NCBI RefSeq assembly: GCF_016463645.1
Contig: NZ_JAEMQX010000003.1
Coordinates: 59,223-123,222 of the forward strand
Origin: Sphingopyxis sp.
GTDB lineage: Bacteria > Pseudomonadota > Alphaproteobacteria > Sphingomonadales > Sphingomonadaceae
DNA: 64,000 nucleotides
Direction of reading: 5' to 3'
A model generated the notes under the pieces. The model was given only the letters and a program-made list of their open reading frames with translations, ran no database searches and was not told the DNA's origin. The number at the start of each line of letters is the position of its first letter. The stretch's first letter is position 1. Positions 26,084 to 34,505 of the stretch are shown here, piece by piece. Both the position numbers and the translations under genes were made by a program.

Positions 26084-26485
26084 ATGAAAAAGCTGGTTCT
26101 GCTTGCGGCGCTCACCGCGCTGTCAGCCTGTTCGCAAAAAACCGAAGAATCGAAAGACGCCGCCGGGGCGACGCCGACAGAAACCGCCGCGCCGGCTCCC
26201 GCCGCGCCTGCCGGGACGGCGCCGGGCAACTATGACGTCAAGATGGCCGACGGCACTGTCGGTTCCACGGTTATCAACGCCGACGGAACCTATACCGATA
26301 CCGACCCGACAGGAAAAGTCGTCAAAAAAGGCAAGTTCGCGCACAAGGACGGCAAGGATTGTTTCGATCCCGACGGCGACGAGGCCGAGGAATGCTGGAG
26401 CCTGTCGCCCGTTGCGGCGGACGGCAGCTTTACCGCAACGAACCCTGAAGGAACAAAGGTGACCGTCACGCCCAAGAAGAGCTGA
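26084..26485 (+). CDS. Small lipoprotein, unknown function
   Basis: A 133-residue protein with a clear lipobox 'LSAC' at Cys16, then an Ala/Pro/Thr-rich linker (about 20-50) and a small beta-rich domain ('NYDVKMADGTVGSTVINADGTYTDTDPTGKVVKKGKF') carrying two cysteines ('DCFDPDGDEAEECW'). It is probably anchored to the inner or outer membrane with the domain in the periplasm. A GGGGAG site precedes the ATG. No family is recognised with confidence; short acidic lipoproteins of this kind are common in sphingomonads. Confidence 0.75.
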   Translation: MKKLVLLAALTALSACSQKTEESKDAAGATPTETAAPAPAAPAGTAPGNYDVKMADGTVGSTVINADGTYTDTDPTGKVVKKGKFAHKDGKDCFDPDGDEAEECWSLSPVAADGSFTATNPEGTKVTVTPKKS

Positions 26486-26524
26486 CCCGGGCCGTGCGCG
26501 CCCGGCCGCTATCCGGAAGCGAAC

Positions 26525-26983
26525 TCAGTCGCCCCAGATATGGTCGGTCTGGATCCAGCCCTTGCGTCCCTTCACGTCGAACAGGCACCAGCCGTTCTTG
26601 CAATCGGTGATCCTCCCGACGACGCCGGGTTGGGCGCGATAGGCGACCGCCGCCGACACACTCGCATCCTCGCGCATCGGGCGGACTTCACCGGTGACGA
26701 TCGCGGTGCGCGTGCGGCTCAGCAGCCGCGCCGCCATCCAGCCTTGCGTCCCGTCGGGATCCTCGATCTTGCGCCAGGTCTCGAACCGCGCAACGACCTT
26801 GACCGGCAAATCCTTTCGCCGATATTCCCAGATAACCGGCACGTCGGGCGACGGCCCCTTACGCATCCGCGCTTCGTCGACATTGATCGACGCCCAATAG
26901 GGCACTTCGACATCGGATTGAGCGGCGGCCGGTCCCACGGAAGCCATCAGCGCGGCGGCGATCAAGATATGGCGGCTGGTCAT
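26525..26983 (-). CDS. SH3-domain periplasmic protein
   Basis: A 152-residue secreted protein with a signal peptide (residues 1-21) and two bacterial SH3-like segments: 'PYWASINVDEARMRKGPSPDVPVIWEYRRKDLPVKVVARFETWRKIEDPDGTQGWMAARLL' and a C-terminal 'KNGWCLFDVKGRKGWIQTDHIWG'. This is the usual form of the alphaproteobacterial SH3-domain family, thought to bind peptidoglycan or ligands in the cell wall. The ATG at 26983 has AAGGCAG upstream. It faces the hydroxyacid dehydrogenase gene across a 127-base divergent spacer. Confidence 0.82.
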   Translation of the reverse strand: MTSRHILIAAALMASVGPAAAQSDVEVPYWASINVDEARMRKGPSPDVPVIWEYRRKDLPVKVVARFETWRKIEDPDGTQGWMAARLLSRTRTAIVTGEVRPMREDASVSAAVAYRAQPGVVGRITDCKNGWCLFDVKGRKGWIQTDHIWGD

Positions 26984-27110
26984 CGCTCTGCCTTGTCAAA
27001 CTCATATCGGCATTTCAACCATTCGCCGCGCAAAAGGCTGCGTTCGTCCCCAGCCTTTTTCGCCCGCCGCGCTCTTGACCACCGTGCGCGGGCGCGCTCT
27101 ATCGGCGGCC

Positions 27111-28109
27111 ATGCCCGATTCATCCCGCCCGAAACGCCCGCGCGTCGTCGTCACCCGCCAGTTGATGCCGCATGTGGAAGGCCGCATGGCCGAATTGTTC
27201 GACGTTGCGCTCTCTGCGCATGATCACGCCTTTACCCGCGACGAGTTGAAAGCGGCGGTTGCCGACTGCGACGTCTTCGTGCCCACGGTGACCGACGAGA
27301 TTGATGCCGACATCATCGATGCCGCGGGCGAACGACTCAAGTTGATCGCCAATTTCGGCGCCGGGGTCGACCATATCGACCTCGCCGCGGCACGCGCGAA
27401 AGGCATCATGGTTTCGAACACGCCCGGCGTCTTTACCGAAGACACCGCCGACATGACGATGGCGCTGATCCTCAGCGTCCCGCGCCGGCTGGCCGAGGGC
27501 GAAAAGCTGATGCGGTCGGGCAAATGGCAGGGCTGGGCGCCGAGCACGATGCTCGGCCACCGCGTCGGCGGCAAATTGCTCGGCATCATCGGCATGGGGC
27601 GCATCGGTCTCGCCGTCGCGCGCCGCGCGCGCGCCTTCGGCCTGTCGATCCACTATCACAACCGCAAGCGCCTTCCGCAAGCGATCGAGGAGGAGCTTGG
27701 CGCGAGTTATCACGCCAGTGTCGACACGCTGCTCCGCATCAGCGACGTGGTCACGATCCACTGCCCGCATACGGCTGAAACGCACGAGATGGTCAATGCC
27801 GCGCGGATCGGCGCGATGAAGCCGACCGCCTATCTCATCAACACCGCGCGCGGCGAGATCGTCGACGAAAAGGCGCTGATTGCGGCGCTCCAGACCGGCC
27901 GCATCGCAGGGGCCGGGCTCGACGTCTATACGCACGAACCTGCTGTCGACCCCACCCTGCTCGCGCTCGACAATGTCGTGCTGCTACCGCACCTCGGCTC
28001 GGCCACCATCGAGGGGCGCGAAGCTTCGGGCGAAAAGGTCATCGCCAACATCCGCGCCTGGTGCGACGGCCACCGTCCGCCCGATCAGGTGCTGGAGGGC
28101 TGGGCCTGA
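27111..28109 (+). CDS. D-2-hydroxyacid dehydrogenase (glyoxylate/hydroxypyruvate reductase-like)
   Basis: A 332-residue NAD(P)H-dependent dehydrogenase of the D-isomer-specific family. The nucleotide-binding motif is 'LLGIIGMGRIGLAVARRARAFG'. The catalytic triad is visible as Arg in 'NTARGEIVDE', Glu in 'DVYTHEP' and His in 'LLPHLGSAT'. It likely reduces glyoxylate or hydroxypyruvate, or oxidises D-2-hydroxyacids. An ATG at 27111 is taken as the start, since it lies just before the conserved 'RPRVVVTRQLMPHVEGRM'; an ATG at 27075 is also in frame. It ends 21 bases before the convergent nitronate-monooxygenase-like gene. Confidence 0.88.
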   Translation: MPDSSRPKRPRVVVTRQLMPHVEGRMAELFDVALSAHDHAFTRDELKAAVADCDVFVPTVTDEIDADIIDAAGERLKLIANFGAGVDHIDLAAARAKGIMVSNTPGVFTEDTADMTMALILSVPRRLAEGEKLMRSGKWQGWAPSTMLGHRVGGKLLGIIGMGRIGLAVARRARAFGLSIHYHNRKRLPQAIEEELGASYHASVDTLLRISDVVTIHCPHTAETHEMVNAARIGAMKPTAYLINTARGEIVDEKALIAALQTGRIAGAGLDVYTHEPAVDPTLLALDNVVLLPHLGSATIEGREASGEKVIANIRAWCDGHRPPDQVLEGWA

Positions 28110-28129
28110 ACCCAACCCCGGCGGGCAGA

Positions 28130-29533
28130 TCAATCTCCCGTCAGAATCCGGTCGACGAGCTGCTTCACCGTCGGGGTGAAATTGTTCGAATAAAACGGAT
28201 CGGTCTTGAAGTTGAACGCGGCGTGGCCCGCGAACATCAGATTCTGCTCGACATCGCCGCCGTGCGCGATGTCCTGCAGCGTTTTCTGGATGCAGAAGCT
28301 GCGCGGATCGGCGAGGTACCCGGTCGTGTAATCGTCATGGTCCTTCCACGACGAAAAGCCGCAATGCGACAGGCAGCCCATGCAGTCGGTCTGGTCCCGG
28401 CGGATCATCGCCTTGTCGGCCTCGGTCACGAACACCACCGTATTGTCGGGGGTCTTCAGCGCCTCGGTATAGCCTTCGGCGAACCAGTCTCGCGCGCGCG
28501 CGCGATCGTGCGGGGTCACCCAGAAATTCTTGCCCTTCACCCCGACGTCGAGCTGGACGATATGGTCGCCGGCTTCCTGCTTCGAATAGGGAATCTGGCG
28601 CTCCGAGCGCGCTTCGAGGTCGCGGAGGAACGGGTTGCGCACCGCGCTCGAATAAAAGCCCGTCGGCGAGAAGCGGTGGAGCAGCACGTCGCCGTCGTCG
28701 AGCGTGCGGAGACGATCCTTCCACTGCTGCGGGATCGGGCTTTCCTCGGTCAGCAGCGGCCGCGTGCCATATTGGAATGCGATCTGGCCAAGCTCGGGAT
28801 TGTCGATCCAGTTTTCCCAGTCGCGCAGATACCAGACCCCGCCCGCCATCACGATCGGCACATCGTCGGAAATGCCTTCGGCGCGCATCGTTTCACGAAC
28901 CGCCGCGACGCGCGGATAAGGATCCTGGGGCACCAGCGGATCTTCGGCGTTCGACAGACCATTATGGCCGCCAGCAAGCCAGGGATCTTCGTACACCACC
29001 GCGCCCAGAAGGTGCGGCACCTTGCTGTAAGCGCGCTTCCACAGCGCGCGAAAGGCGCGCGCCGAGCTGATGATCGGCAGGTACAGAACATTGTGCCGCG
29101 CGGCGATTTCACTGAGCTTGTACGGCATGCCCGCGCCGCAGGTGACGCCCGCGACAAGACCCTTGGTCCGTTCCAGCACGCCCTCGAGGATCTGTTGCGC
29201 GCCGCCCATTTCCCACAGCACATTGATGTTGATCGCGCCCTTGCCGCCCGACACGTCATAGGCGCGCTTCACCTGTGCGACCGCCCCTTCGATGCCATAC
29301 TGGATCAGCTCTTCGTGGCGTTCCTTGCGGGTCAGCGCGCGATAGATTTGCGGAATGATCTTGCCTTCGGCGTCATAGCTGTCGGCGTTGACCGCCGACA
29401 CGGTGCCGATCCCGCCTGCCGCGGCCCAGGCGCCGCTGGACATATGGTTGGTCGCCGACACGCCCTTGCCGCCCTCGACCAGCGGCCAGACTTCACGCCC
29501 GCCATAAAGGATGGGCTTCAAACCTTTGAACAC
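28130..29533 (-). CDS. Nitronate monooxygenase-family flavoprotein with Cys-rich C-terminal part
   Basis: A 467-residue TIM-barrel FMN protein of the nitronate monooxygenase / 2-nitropropane dioxygenase family. Typical stretches are 'MSSGAWAAAGGIGTVSA', 'GVTCGAGMPYKLSEIA' and 'PIVMAGGVWYLRDWENW'. It is about 100 residues longer than most members. The extra C-terminal part holds Cys384, Cys387, Cys391 and Cys414 ('DCMGCLSHCGF', 'RSFCIQKTL'), a spacing that could hold an Fe-S cluster or zinc. Its start has no obvious partner gene. The true substrate is unknown and nitronate is only the family name reaction. Confidence 0.82.
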   Translation of the reverse strand: MFKGLKPILYGGREVWPLVEGGKGVSATNHMSSGAWAAAGGIGTVSAVNADSYDAEGKIIPQIYRALTRKERHEELIQYGIEGAVAQVKRAYDVSGGKGAININVLWEMGGAQQILEGVLERTKGLVAGVTCGAGMPYKLSEIAARHNVLYLPIISSARAFRALWKRAYSKVPHLLGAVVYEDPWLAGGHNGLSNAEDPLVPQDPYPRVAAVRETMRAEGISDDVPIVMAGGVWYLRDWENWIDNPELGQIAFQYGTRPLLTEESPIPQQWKDRLRTLDDGDVLLHRFSPTGFYSSAVRNPFLRDLEARSERQIPYSKQEAGDHIVQLDVGVKGKNFWVTPHDRARARDWFAEGYTEALKTPDNTVVFVTEADKAMIRRDQTDCMGCLSHCGFSSWKDHDDYTTGYLADPRSFCIQKTLQDIAHGGDVEQNLMFAGHAAFNFKTDPFYSNNFTPTVKQLVDRILTGD

Positions 29534-29617
29534 TCTAAACCTTCTCTCTCTCCGCCCGTTCGCGCCTGCGAACCAGCCCCCGTTGCCGCTTGCGTAAGCG
29601 GAAATTCGGCCCTTTTG

Positions 29618-30796
29618 TCAATCAAAGCCGACCCAGCGGCCGCTGAACGGCCCATAACCTTCAAGCGCACGAGCATAGAGCTTTTCATAGGCGCCGACCA
29701 TAATTGATTCGTCGAACCGTTCGCCCGCGGCGCGCCGGTTCGCCGCGCCGACCTCGGCGCGCAGCGCGGCACTTTCGGCCATTTGCGCCAGCGCAATCCG
29801 GAAAGCGGCCTCGTCCGCCGCGACATAGGGTCGGTTCGCGTCCGACACCATCGCGGCGACGTCGCCGACCACCGGACTCACCACCGGCAGCCCCGCCGCC
29901 ATCGCCTCGATCACCGCGATCGGCGCCTGTTCGCTGAGCGACGAGAGCGCGAGCATATCGAAATGACCGATCCAGCGCGCGGGTTCGGCCATGAAGCCGG
30001 GCATGACGACCCGGTCCGCGATGCCGCACGCCGCGGCTTGGGCGGCGATCGCATCGCGCTCGGGCCCCTCTCCGACGATCACCAGACGAACGTTCGCTGG
30101 TAGTTCAGCCACGGCGCGCACGAGGCGCGGCAAGTCCTTGACCTTGCGCAGCCCGGCGACGGTGCCGATCACCACTTCACCATTGCGCCGTTCGAAGCCG
30201 GGGATCGGCACCGATGGCCCTTTGGCATAGGCGGCCACGTCGATGCCGTTGCGGATCAGGTGGGTGCGGCCGCCCGCCTTCCACTCATCGGTCGCGATCC
30301 GCTGCAGCAAAGTCGACGGGACGACGACCGACTGTGCGGTGCGCAACGCGACCCGGCGGAAAAGATTGCGCTTCCAGTTGCGCCGGACGCTCTCGTCCTC
30401 GTTGAACCCGTCTTCGTGATGGATCAGCTCGGGCATGCTGTGCCAGAGGCGCGAAACATGAACCCGGCGCGCCATCACCCCGTCCATCGCGCCCCAATTA
30501 TAGCTGAGCACGAGCTCGAACCGCGTCATATAGTCCGCGAGATCGCGGTATCGGCCCGGTGCCGGCTTGCCGTGCAGCGGCGGCGCATCTTCCGGAAAAT
30601 CGACTTTGATCCCGGGATCGATCGCCTCGCGCGCGCCGAGCGCTTCGGGCATAGCCGACAGGATCGTGTGATGTGCGCGGTCCCCCATCAGGTTCATCAG
30701 CCGGACCGCCCGCGCCTCCTTGCCGCCAAGCGAGAAGCTCGAATGAAGATGCAGGATACGGATCGGCCACGGCGTGCCGGGCTCGGCGACGCTCAC
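29618..30796 (-). CDS. Glycosyltransferase family 4
   Basis: A 392-residue GT-B glycosyltransferase. 'IRILHLHSSFSLGGKEARAVRLMN' is the N-terminal glycine-rich loop (with K where GT4 often has a neutral residue). 'VIGTVAGLRKVKDLPRLVRAV', 'LVIVGEGPERDAI' and 'SEQAPIAVIEAMAAGLPVVS' (E-x7-E) form the donor site. The chosen start is GTG at 30796, which overlaps the upstream hydrolase stop as GTGA; a much longer frame runs antisense to the hydrolase end and is not needed. It is far from the polysaccharide cluster, so its acceptor may be a different envelope glycan or lipid. Confidence 0.85.
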   Translation of the reverse strand: MSVAEPGTPWPIRILHLHSSFSLGGKEARAVRLMNLMGDRAHHTILSAMPEALGAREAIDPGIKVDFPEDAPPLHGKPAPGRYRDLADYMTRFELVLSYNWGAMDGVMARRVHVSRLWHSMPELIHHEDGFNEDESVRRNWKRNLFRRVALRTAQSVVVPSTLLQRIATDEWKAGGRTHLIRNGIDVAAYAKGPSVPIPGFERRNGEVVIGTVAGLRKVKDLPRLVRAVAELPANVRLVIVGEGPERDAIAAQAAACGIADRVVMPGFMAEPARWIGHFDMLALSSLSEQAPIAVIEAMAAGLPVVSPVVGDVAAMVSDANRPYVAADEAAFRIALAQMAESAALRAEVGAANRRAAGERFDESIMVGAYEKLYARALEGYGPFSGRWVGFD

Positions 30797-31698
30797 GCTT
30801 GCGGAAGCTCCGCGGCCCATGCGTCGATCGCCGCGCGCGCTTCGGGCTCGTCCATCGTCGGTGCATGCCCGACCCCCGGCACCTCGACCAGCCGGGCACG
30901 CGGCAGCCCGGCCGCCATCTTCTCGCCCGCCGTGTGCGCCAATATGTCCGACAGCGCACCGCGCAGGATCAGCACCGGCACATCGCCGAGCGCGCGGTAC
31001 GCCGGCCACAGGTCGACCCCGGCATCGCCGCCGTTCGGCACACGCAGCGGCGCCGCGATCTGCTTGTCATAATCGGTTACGATCCGCCCTTCGGGCGTCA
31101 GCCTGTGCGTGCGCTTGGTCAGCCGCAGCCAGTCATGAATGCCATAGTCCGGATAGACGGCGCCGTTGAGATCTGCGAAGGCGCGCGCTGCGTGCATCCA
31201 CGTCGGCTGGCTGCCGCCCGCGCCGATATAATCGCGGATTCGCTCGAGCCCCGCGGTCTCGAGCTCGGGCCCCACGTCATTGAGTACCGCACCGACAAGA
31301 CGCCCCGGCAGGCTCGCCGCCATCAGCATCGCCACCAGCCCGCCGAGCGAGGTACCTATCGCCGCGAAACGCTCGATCTCCAGTTCGTCGAGCAACGCGA
31401 CGACATCCTGCACATAGGTCAGCGGAACATAGGTCATCGGATCCTTCGCATAGGCGCTGTCGCCGCGCCCGCGGAATTCGATGACGATCACCTTGCGATA
31501 TCGTGCCACATGCGGCGCCAGCGCCTCGAAATCGCGGGCGTTGCGCGCAAGTCCCGGCATGCACAGCACTGGCGGCGCGCGCTCGCTGCCCTCGGGCCCG
31601 GCATAGACGCGCGCATGCAGCCGGACGCCGTCGTGCGACCACCAATATTGGTCCGACCAGTCGCGGCGCCCCTCCTGCTTTGCATCCTGCTGGGCCAA
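30793..31698 (-). CDS. Alpha/beta-fold hydrolase
   Basis: A 301-residue alpha/beta hydrolase. The nucleophile elbow is 'AAIGTSLGGLVAML' (Ser117), the oxyanion region is 'VLCMPGLARNARDFEALAPHVA' and the C-terminal His lies in 'VPGVGHAPTMDEP'. This suits esterases, lactonases or haloalkane-type enzymes; no specific substrate can be named. The frame is open far upstream but antisense to the astD gene. The best start is TTG at 31698, with AGGGGA ten bases before it. It overlaps the following glycosyltransferase (GTGA) and diverges from astD. Confidence 0.83.
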   Translation of the reverse strand: MAQQDAKQEGRRDWSDQYWWSHDGVRLHARVYAGPEGSERAPPVLCMPGLARNARDFEALAPHVARYRKVIVIEFRGRGDSAYAKDPMTYVPLTYVQDVVALLDELEIERFAAIGTSLGGLVAMLMAASLPGRLVGAVLNDVGPELETAGLERIRDYIGAGGSQPTWMHAARAFADLNGAVYPDYGIHDWLRLTKRTHRLTPEGRIVTDYDKQIAAPLRVPNGGDAGVDLWPAYRALGDVPVLILRGALSDILAHTAGEKMAAGLPRARLVEVPGVGHAPTMDEPEARAAIDAWAAELPQA

Positions 31699-31854
31699 GA
31701 TGGCACGTCCCCTTGCTTTGTTTCGTCCCGCACGTCCCCTGCGCGGGACTCGATCCTGTCTATCGCCAACCGCGCCGCGCGGCGCAAGCAATCCGTGGCA
31801 CCGATGCGGCGCAGGTTGCCCCTGCCCGCTTTCGCCGATAAGACGCGGACGACC

Positions 31855-33300
31855 ATGAGCGAGCCTTTGATTTCCTTCGAACCCGCAACCGGCGAAGAGC
31901 TCTGGCGCGGGCCGGTCAGCGATGTTGATGCCGAGGTCGAAATCGCCCGGCGCGCGTGGCCCGAATGGGCGTCGAAGCCCGTCACCTTCCGTACCGAAAC
32001 GCTGCGCCGCTTCGCCGACCGGGTGAAGGCCGAAAGCGAAGCGCTCGCCGACCTGATCGCGCGCGAAACCGGCAAACCGCTGTGGGAAGCGCGGACCGAA
32101 GTCGAATCGGTCGCGAACAAGGTCGACATCTCGGTCAAGGCCTATGCCGAGCGTACGCCCAATCGCCGCATCGAGGGCGCAATGGGACTGCGCAACGCGG
32201 TGCGCCACAAGCCGCACGGCACGCTCGCGGTACTCGGCCCCTATAATTTCCCCGCGCACCTGCCCAACGGCCACATTGTCCCCGCGCTGATCGCGGGAAA
32301 TTCGGTCGTGTTCAAGCCGTCCGAAAAGACTCCCGCGGTCGGTGCGAAGCTCGTCGAGCTCTTCCACAGCGCCGGCGTGCCGCCAGAGGTATTGCGCCTT
32401 GTCATCGGCGGCCCCGAAACGGGCAAGACACTCGCGGGCCACACAGGCATCGACGGCCTGCTCTTCACCGGATCGGCGCGCACCGGCCTCGCGCTCAACC
32501 GCCAGTTCGTTGGCCAGCCGGGCAAGATGCTCGCGCTCGAAATGGGCGGCAACAACCCGATCGTCGTGTGGGATACCGCCGATATCCGCACTGCGGCGAT
32601 CATTGTCGTGCAGTCGGCCTTCCTCAGTGCCGGACAGCGCTGCAGCAACGCGCGGCGGCTGATCGTCCGCGACACGCTCGCTGACAGGCTGAGCGAAGAG
32701 GTGTGCGATCTGGCGAACCGGTTGATCGTCGATCATCCACACGCCGACCCGGCACCCTATATGGGGCCGGTAATCGACAACGAGGCGGCCGACGGGCTGA
32801 CCGAAAGCTTCCTGATCCTCATGTCGAACGGCGGCAAGGTGATCCGCCATATGGCGCGGCCGGTCGCCGGCCGTCCTTTCCTGACGCCCGGAATCATCGA
32901 CGTGACCGCGATGTCCGAGCGCCCGGATATCGAGCTGTTCGGCCCGCTGCTCCAGGTGGTCCGCGTCGACAGTTTCGAAGCCGCGATCGCCGAGGCGAAC
33001 AACACGGCCTTCGGTCTGTCGGCTTCGCTGATCGGGGGCACGCCGCAACTCTACGACCAGTTCTGGGCCAATGCACGCGCGGGCGTGATCAACTGGAACC
33101 GCCCGACCAACGGCGCCTCGTCCGCCGCCCCCTTCGGCGGCATCGGCCTTTCGGGCAATCACCGGCCGAGCGCCTTCTACGCCGCCGACTATTGCGCCTA
33201 TCCGGTCGCATCGTCCGAAAGCGACGCGATGCGCGCCTCGATCGGCGTCGGGCTGCGCGATCCCGAAGGATTGCAGCTGGTGACGAAGAAGTATCTCTAG
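31855..33300 (+). CDS. astD: Succinylglutamate-semialdehyde dehydrogenase
   Basis: A 481-residue NAD-dependent aldehyde dehydrogenase matching AstD, which oxidises N-succinylglutamate semialdehyde in the arginine succinyltransferase (AST) pathway. Motifs include 'VLGPYNFPAHLPNGHIVPALIAGNSVVFKPSEKTP', 'LALEMGGNNPIVVW' (Glu), 'SAGQRCSNARRLIV' (catalytic Cys) and the family-typical 'GVINWNRPTNGASSAAPFGGIGLSGNHRPSA' C-terminus. No other ast genes are in the window, so the pathway is either elsewhere or incomplete. The ATG at 31855 has only a weak GCGGAC upstream. Confidence 0.9.
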   Translation: MSEPLISFEPATGEELWRGPVSDVDAEVEIARRAWPEWASKPVTFRTETLRRFADRVKAESEALADLIARETGKPLWEARTEVESVANKVDISVKAYAERTPNRRIEGAMGLRNAVRHKPHGTLAVLGPYNFPAHLPNGHIVPALIAGNSVVFKPSEKTPAVGAKLVELFHSAGVPPEVLRLVIGGPETGKTLAGHTGIDGLLFTGSARTGLALNRQFVGQPGKMLALEMGGNNPIVVWDTADIRTAAIIVVQSAFLSAGQRCSNARRLIVRDTLADRLSEEVCDLANRLIVDHPHADPAPYMGPVIDNEAADGLTESFLILMSNGGKVIRHMARPVAGRPFLTPGIIDVTAMSERPDIELFGPLLQVVRVDSFEAAIAEANNTAFGLSASLIGGTPQLYDQFWANARAGVINWNRPTNGASSAAPFGGIGLSGNHRPSAFYAADYCAYPVASSESDAMRASIGVGLRDPEGLQLVTKKYL

Positions 33301-33422
33301 GTACGTCGTGGCTTCGCTACGCCCGCGATGGTGCGCGGCGACAATCGGCTGGCAATTTTACCTTCACCATCGTCAATAAAGCCTGTTTTGCCAATCACGG
33401 CCGGCGCGATCATCTATCCTGC
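33301..33422. other. Spacer before the sulfite reduction operon
   Basis: A 122-base spacer between astD and the first gene of the siroheme/sulfite reduction operon. It is AT-richer near 33355-33390 ('aattttaccttcaccatcgt...'), as expected for a promoter. No operator or terminator stands out. Confidence 0.35.
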
Positions 33423-34220
33423 ATGGAAAAGCCTCTCCCTTCCGCGGGCAAGCTCTGGCTCGTCGGCGCCGGCCCCGGCGATCCCGACCTGCTGACGCTG
33501 CGTGCTGCGCGCCTGCTCGCAAGCGCCGATCTCGTCGTGCATGACGGGCTCGTCGGCGAAGGCGTACTCGCGCTGATCCCGCCGCATGTCGAACGGATCA
33601 GTGTCGCCAAGCAGCGCAGCCGCCACACGATGAAGCAGGAGCTGATCAACGAGTTGATCGTCCGCGAAACGCAGGCCGGAAAGCAGGTCGTGCGCCTCAA
33701 GGGCGGCGATCCCTTCATTTTCGGGCGCGGCGGCGAGGAACTCGACGCGGCACGCGCGGCGGGCGTTGCGGTCGAGGTCGTCCCCGGCATCACCGCTGCG
33801 GCGGGCTGCGCGGCGCAGGCGGGGCTTCCCCTCACCCACCGCGAGGATGCGAGCGCGGTCAGCTTCGTCGCAGGCCAGTGCAAGGATCTGACCGATCAGG
33901 ACTGGTCGGGGCTTGCGGGTCACGGCCGTACGCTCGTCATCTACATGGGCCTCGCGACAGCATCGGCCATCGCCGACAAGCTGATCGCCGACGGCGTATC
34001 CCCTGCTCTGCCGGTCGCCGTCGTCGAACGCGGCACCACCAGGGACGCGCGTGTCCTCCGCACCCTCCTCACCGATCTCGGCGACCTCGTCGTGCGCGAA
34101 AAGGTCGCCAGCCCCGCGCTGATTATCGTCGGCAAGGTCGCGGCGCGCGCCGATGCGCTCGACTGCCTCGGCGCTCCCGGCGTCGTCCATTCCCTGAAGG
34201 ATATTGCATGCGAATCTTGA
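33423..34220 (+). CDS. cobA: Uroporphyrinogen-III C-methyltransferase (siroheme pathway)
   Basis: A 265-residue SAM-dependent methyltransferase (SUMT, the CobA/CysG-A type) that converts uroporphyrinogen III to precorrin-2, the first step to siroheme, the cofactor of sulfite reductase. Characteristic stretches are 'KLWLVGAGPGDPDLLTLRAARLL', 'VVRLKGGDPFIFGRGGEE' and 'VEVVPGITAAAGCAAQAGLPLTHR'. The oxidase/chelatase half found in E. coli CysG is absent, so that step must be encoded elsewhere. It leads a five-gene operon; the next gene overlaps by 13 bases. The cobA symbol follows the standalone enzyme. Confidence 0.92.
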   Translation: MEKPLPSAGKLWLVGAGPGDPDLLTLRAARLLASADLVVHDGLVGEGVLALIPPHVERISVAKQRSRHTMKQELINELIVRETQAGKQVVRLKGGDPFIFGRGGEELDAARAAGVAVEVVPGITAAAGCAAQAGLPLTHREDASAVSFVAGQCKDLTDQDWSGLAGHGRTLVIYMGLATASAIADKLIADGVSPALPVAVVERGTTRDARVLRTLLTDLGDLVVREKVASPALIIVGKVAARADALDCLGAPGVVHSLKDIACES

Positions 34221-34504
34221 CCGGCAACGACCTGAAATCAGGAGCTGTCATCTGGTGGACCGGCCACGACTGGTCGCTCCATGTGGAAGACGCCGTGGAC
34301 GTCGGCGAACATGGCGAGGCGGTGCTCGCCGCCGAGGATGGCGCGCGGCGCGTCAACGGCGGCTATATCGTCGATGCCGAGGCGACCCCCGAAGGGCCGC
34401 GCCCCGCGCATATCAAGGACCGCATCCGCGCGCTCGGCCCCACCGTGCGCCCCGACCTGACATTGAAACCGGCCGATCCGACGGCAGGCGACTGGGTGAT
34501 CTGA
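34208..34504 (+). CDS. DUF2849 protein of the sulfite reductase operon
   Basis: A 98-residue soluble protein, no signal peptide, beginning 'MRILTGNDLKSGAVIWWTGHDWSLHVEDAV'. It matches DUF2849, which is nearly always found between a siroheme synthase gene and a sulfite reductase gene in alphaproteobacteria. It lies entirely in that context here: 13-base overlap with the SUMT gene and a 1-base gap before cysI. Function unknown; the constant partnership suggests a role in sulfite reductase assembly or electron supply, but that is inference. Confidence 0.85.
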   Translation: MRILTGNDLKSGAVIWWTGHDWSLHVEDAVDVGEHGEAVLAAEDGARRVNGGYIVDAEATPEGPRPAHIKDRIRALGPTVRPDLTLKPADPTAGDWVI

Positions 34505-34505
34505 C

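Noticed and set aside
30793..33162. One 789-codon minus-strand frame across the hydrolase and astD
   Set aside because: Only the last 301 codons carry hydrolase motifs; the rest is antisense to astD. The start was set at the TTG at 31698.
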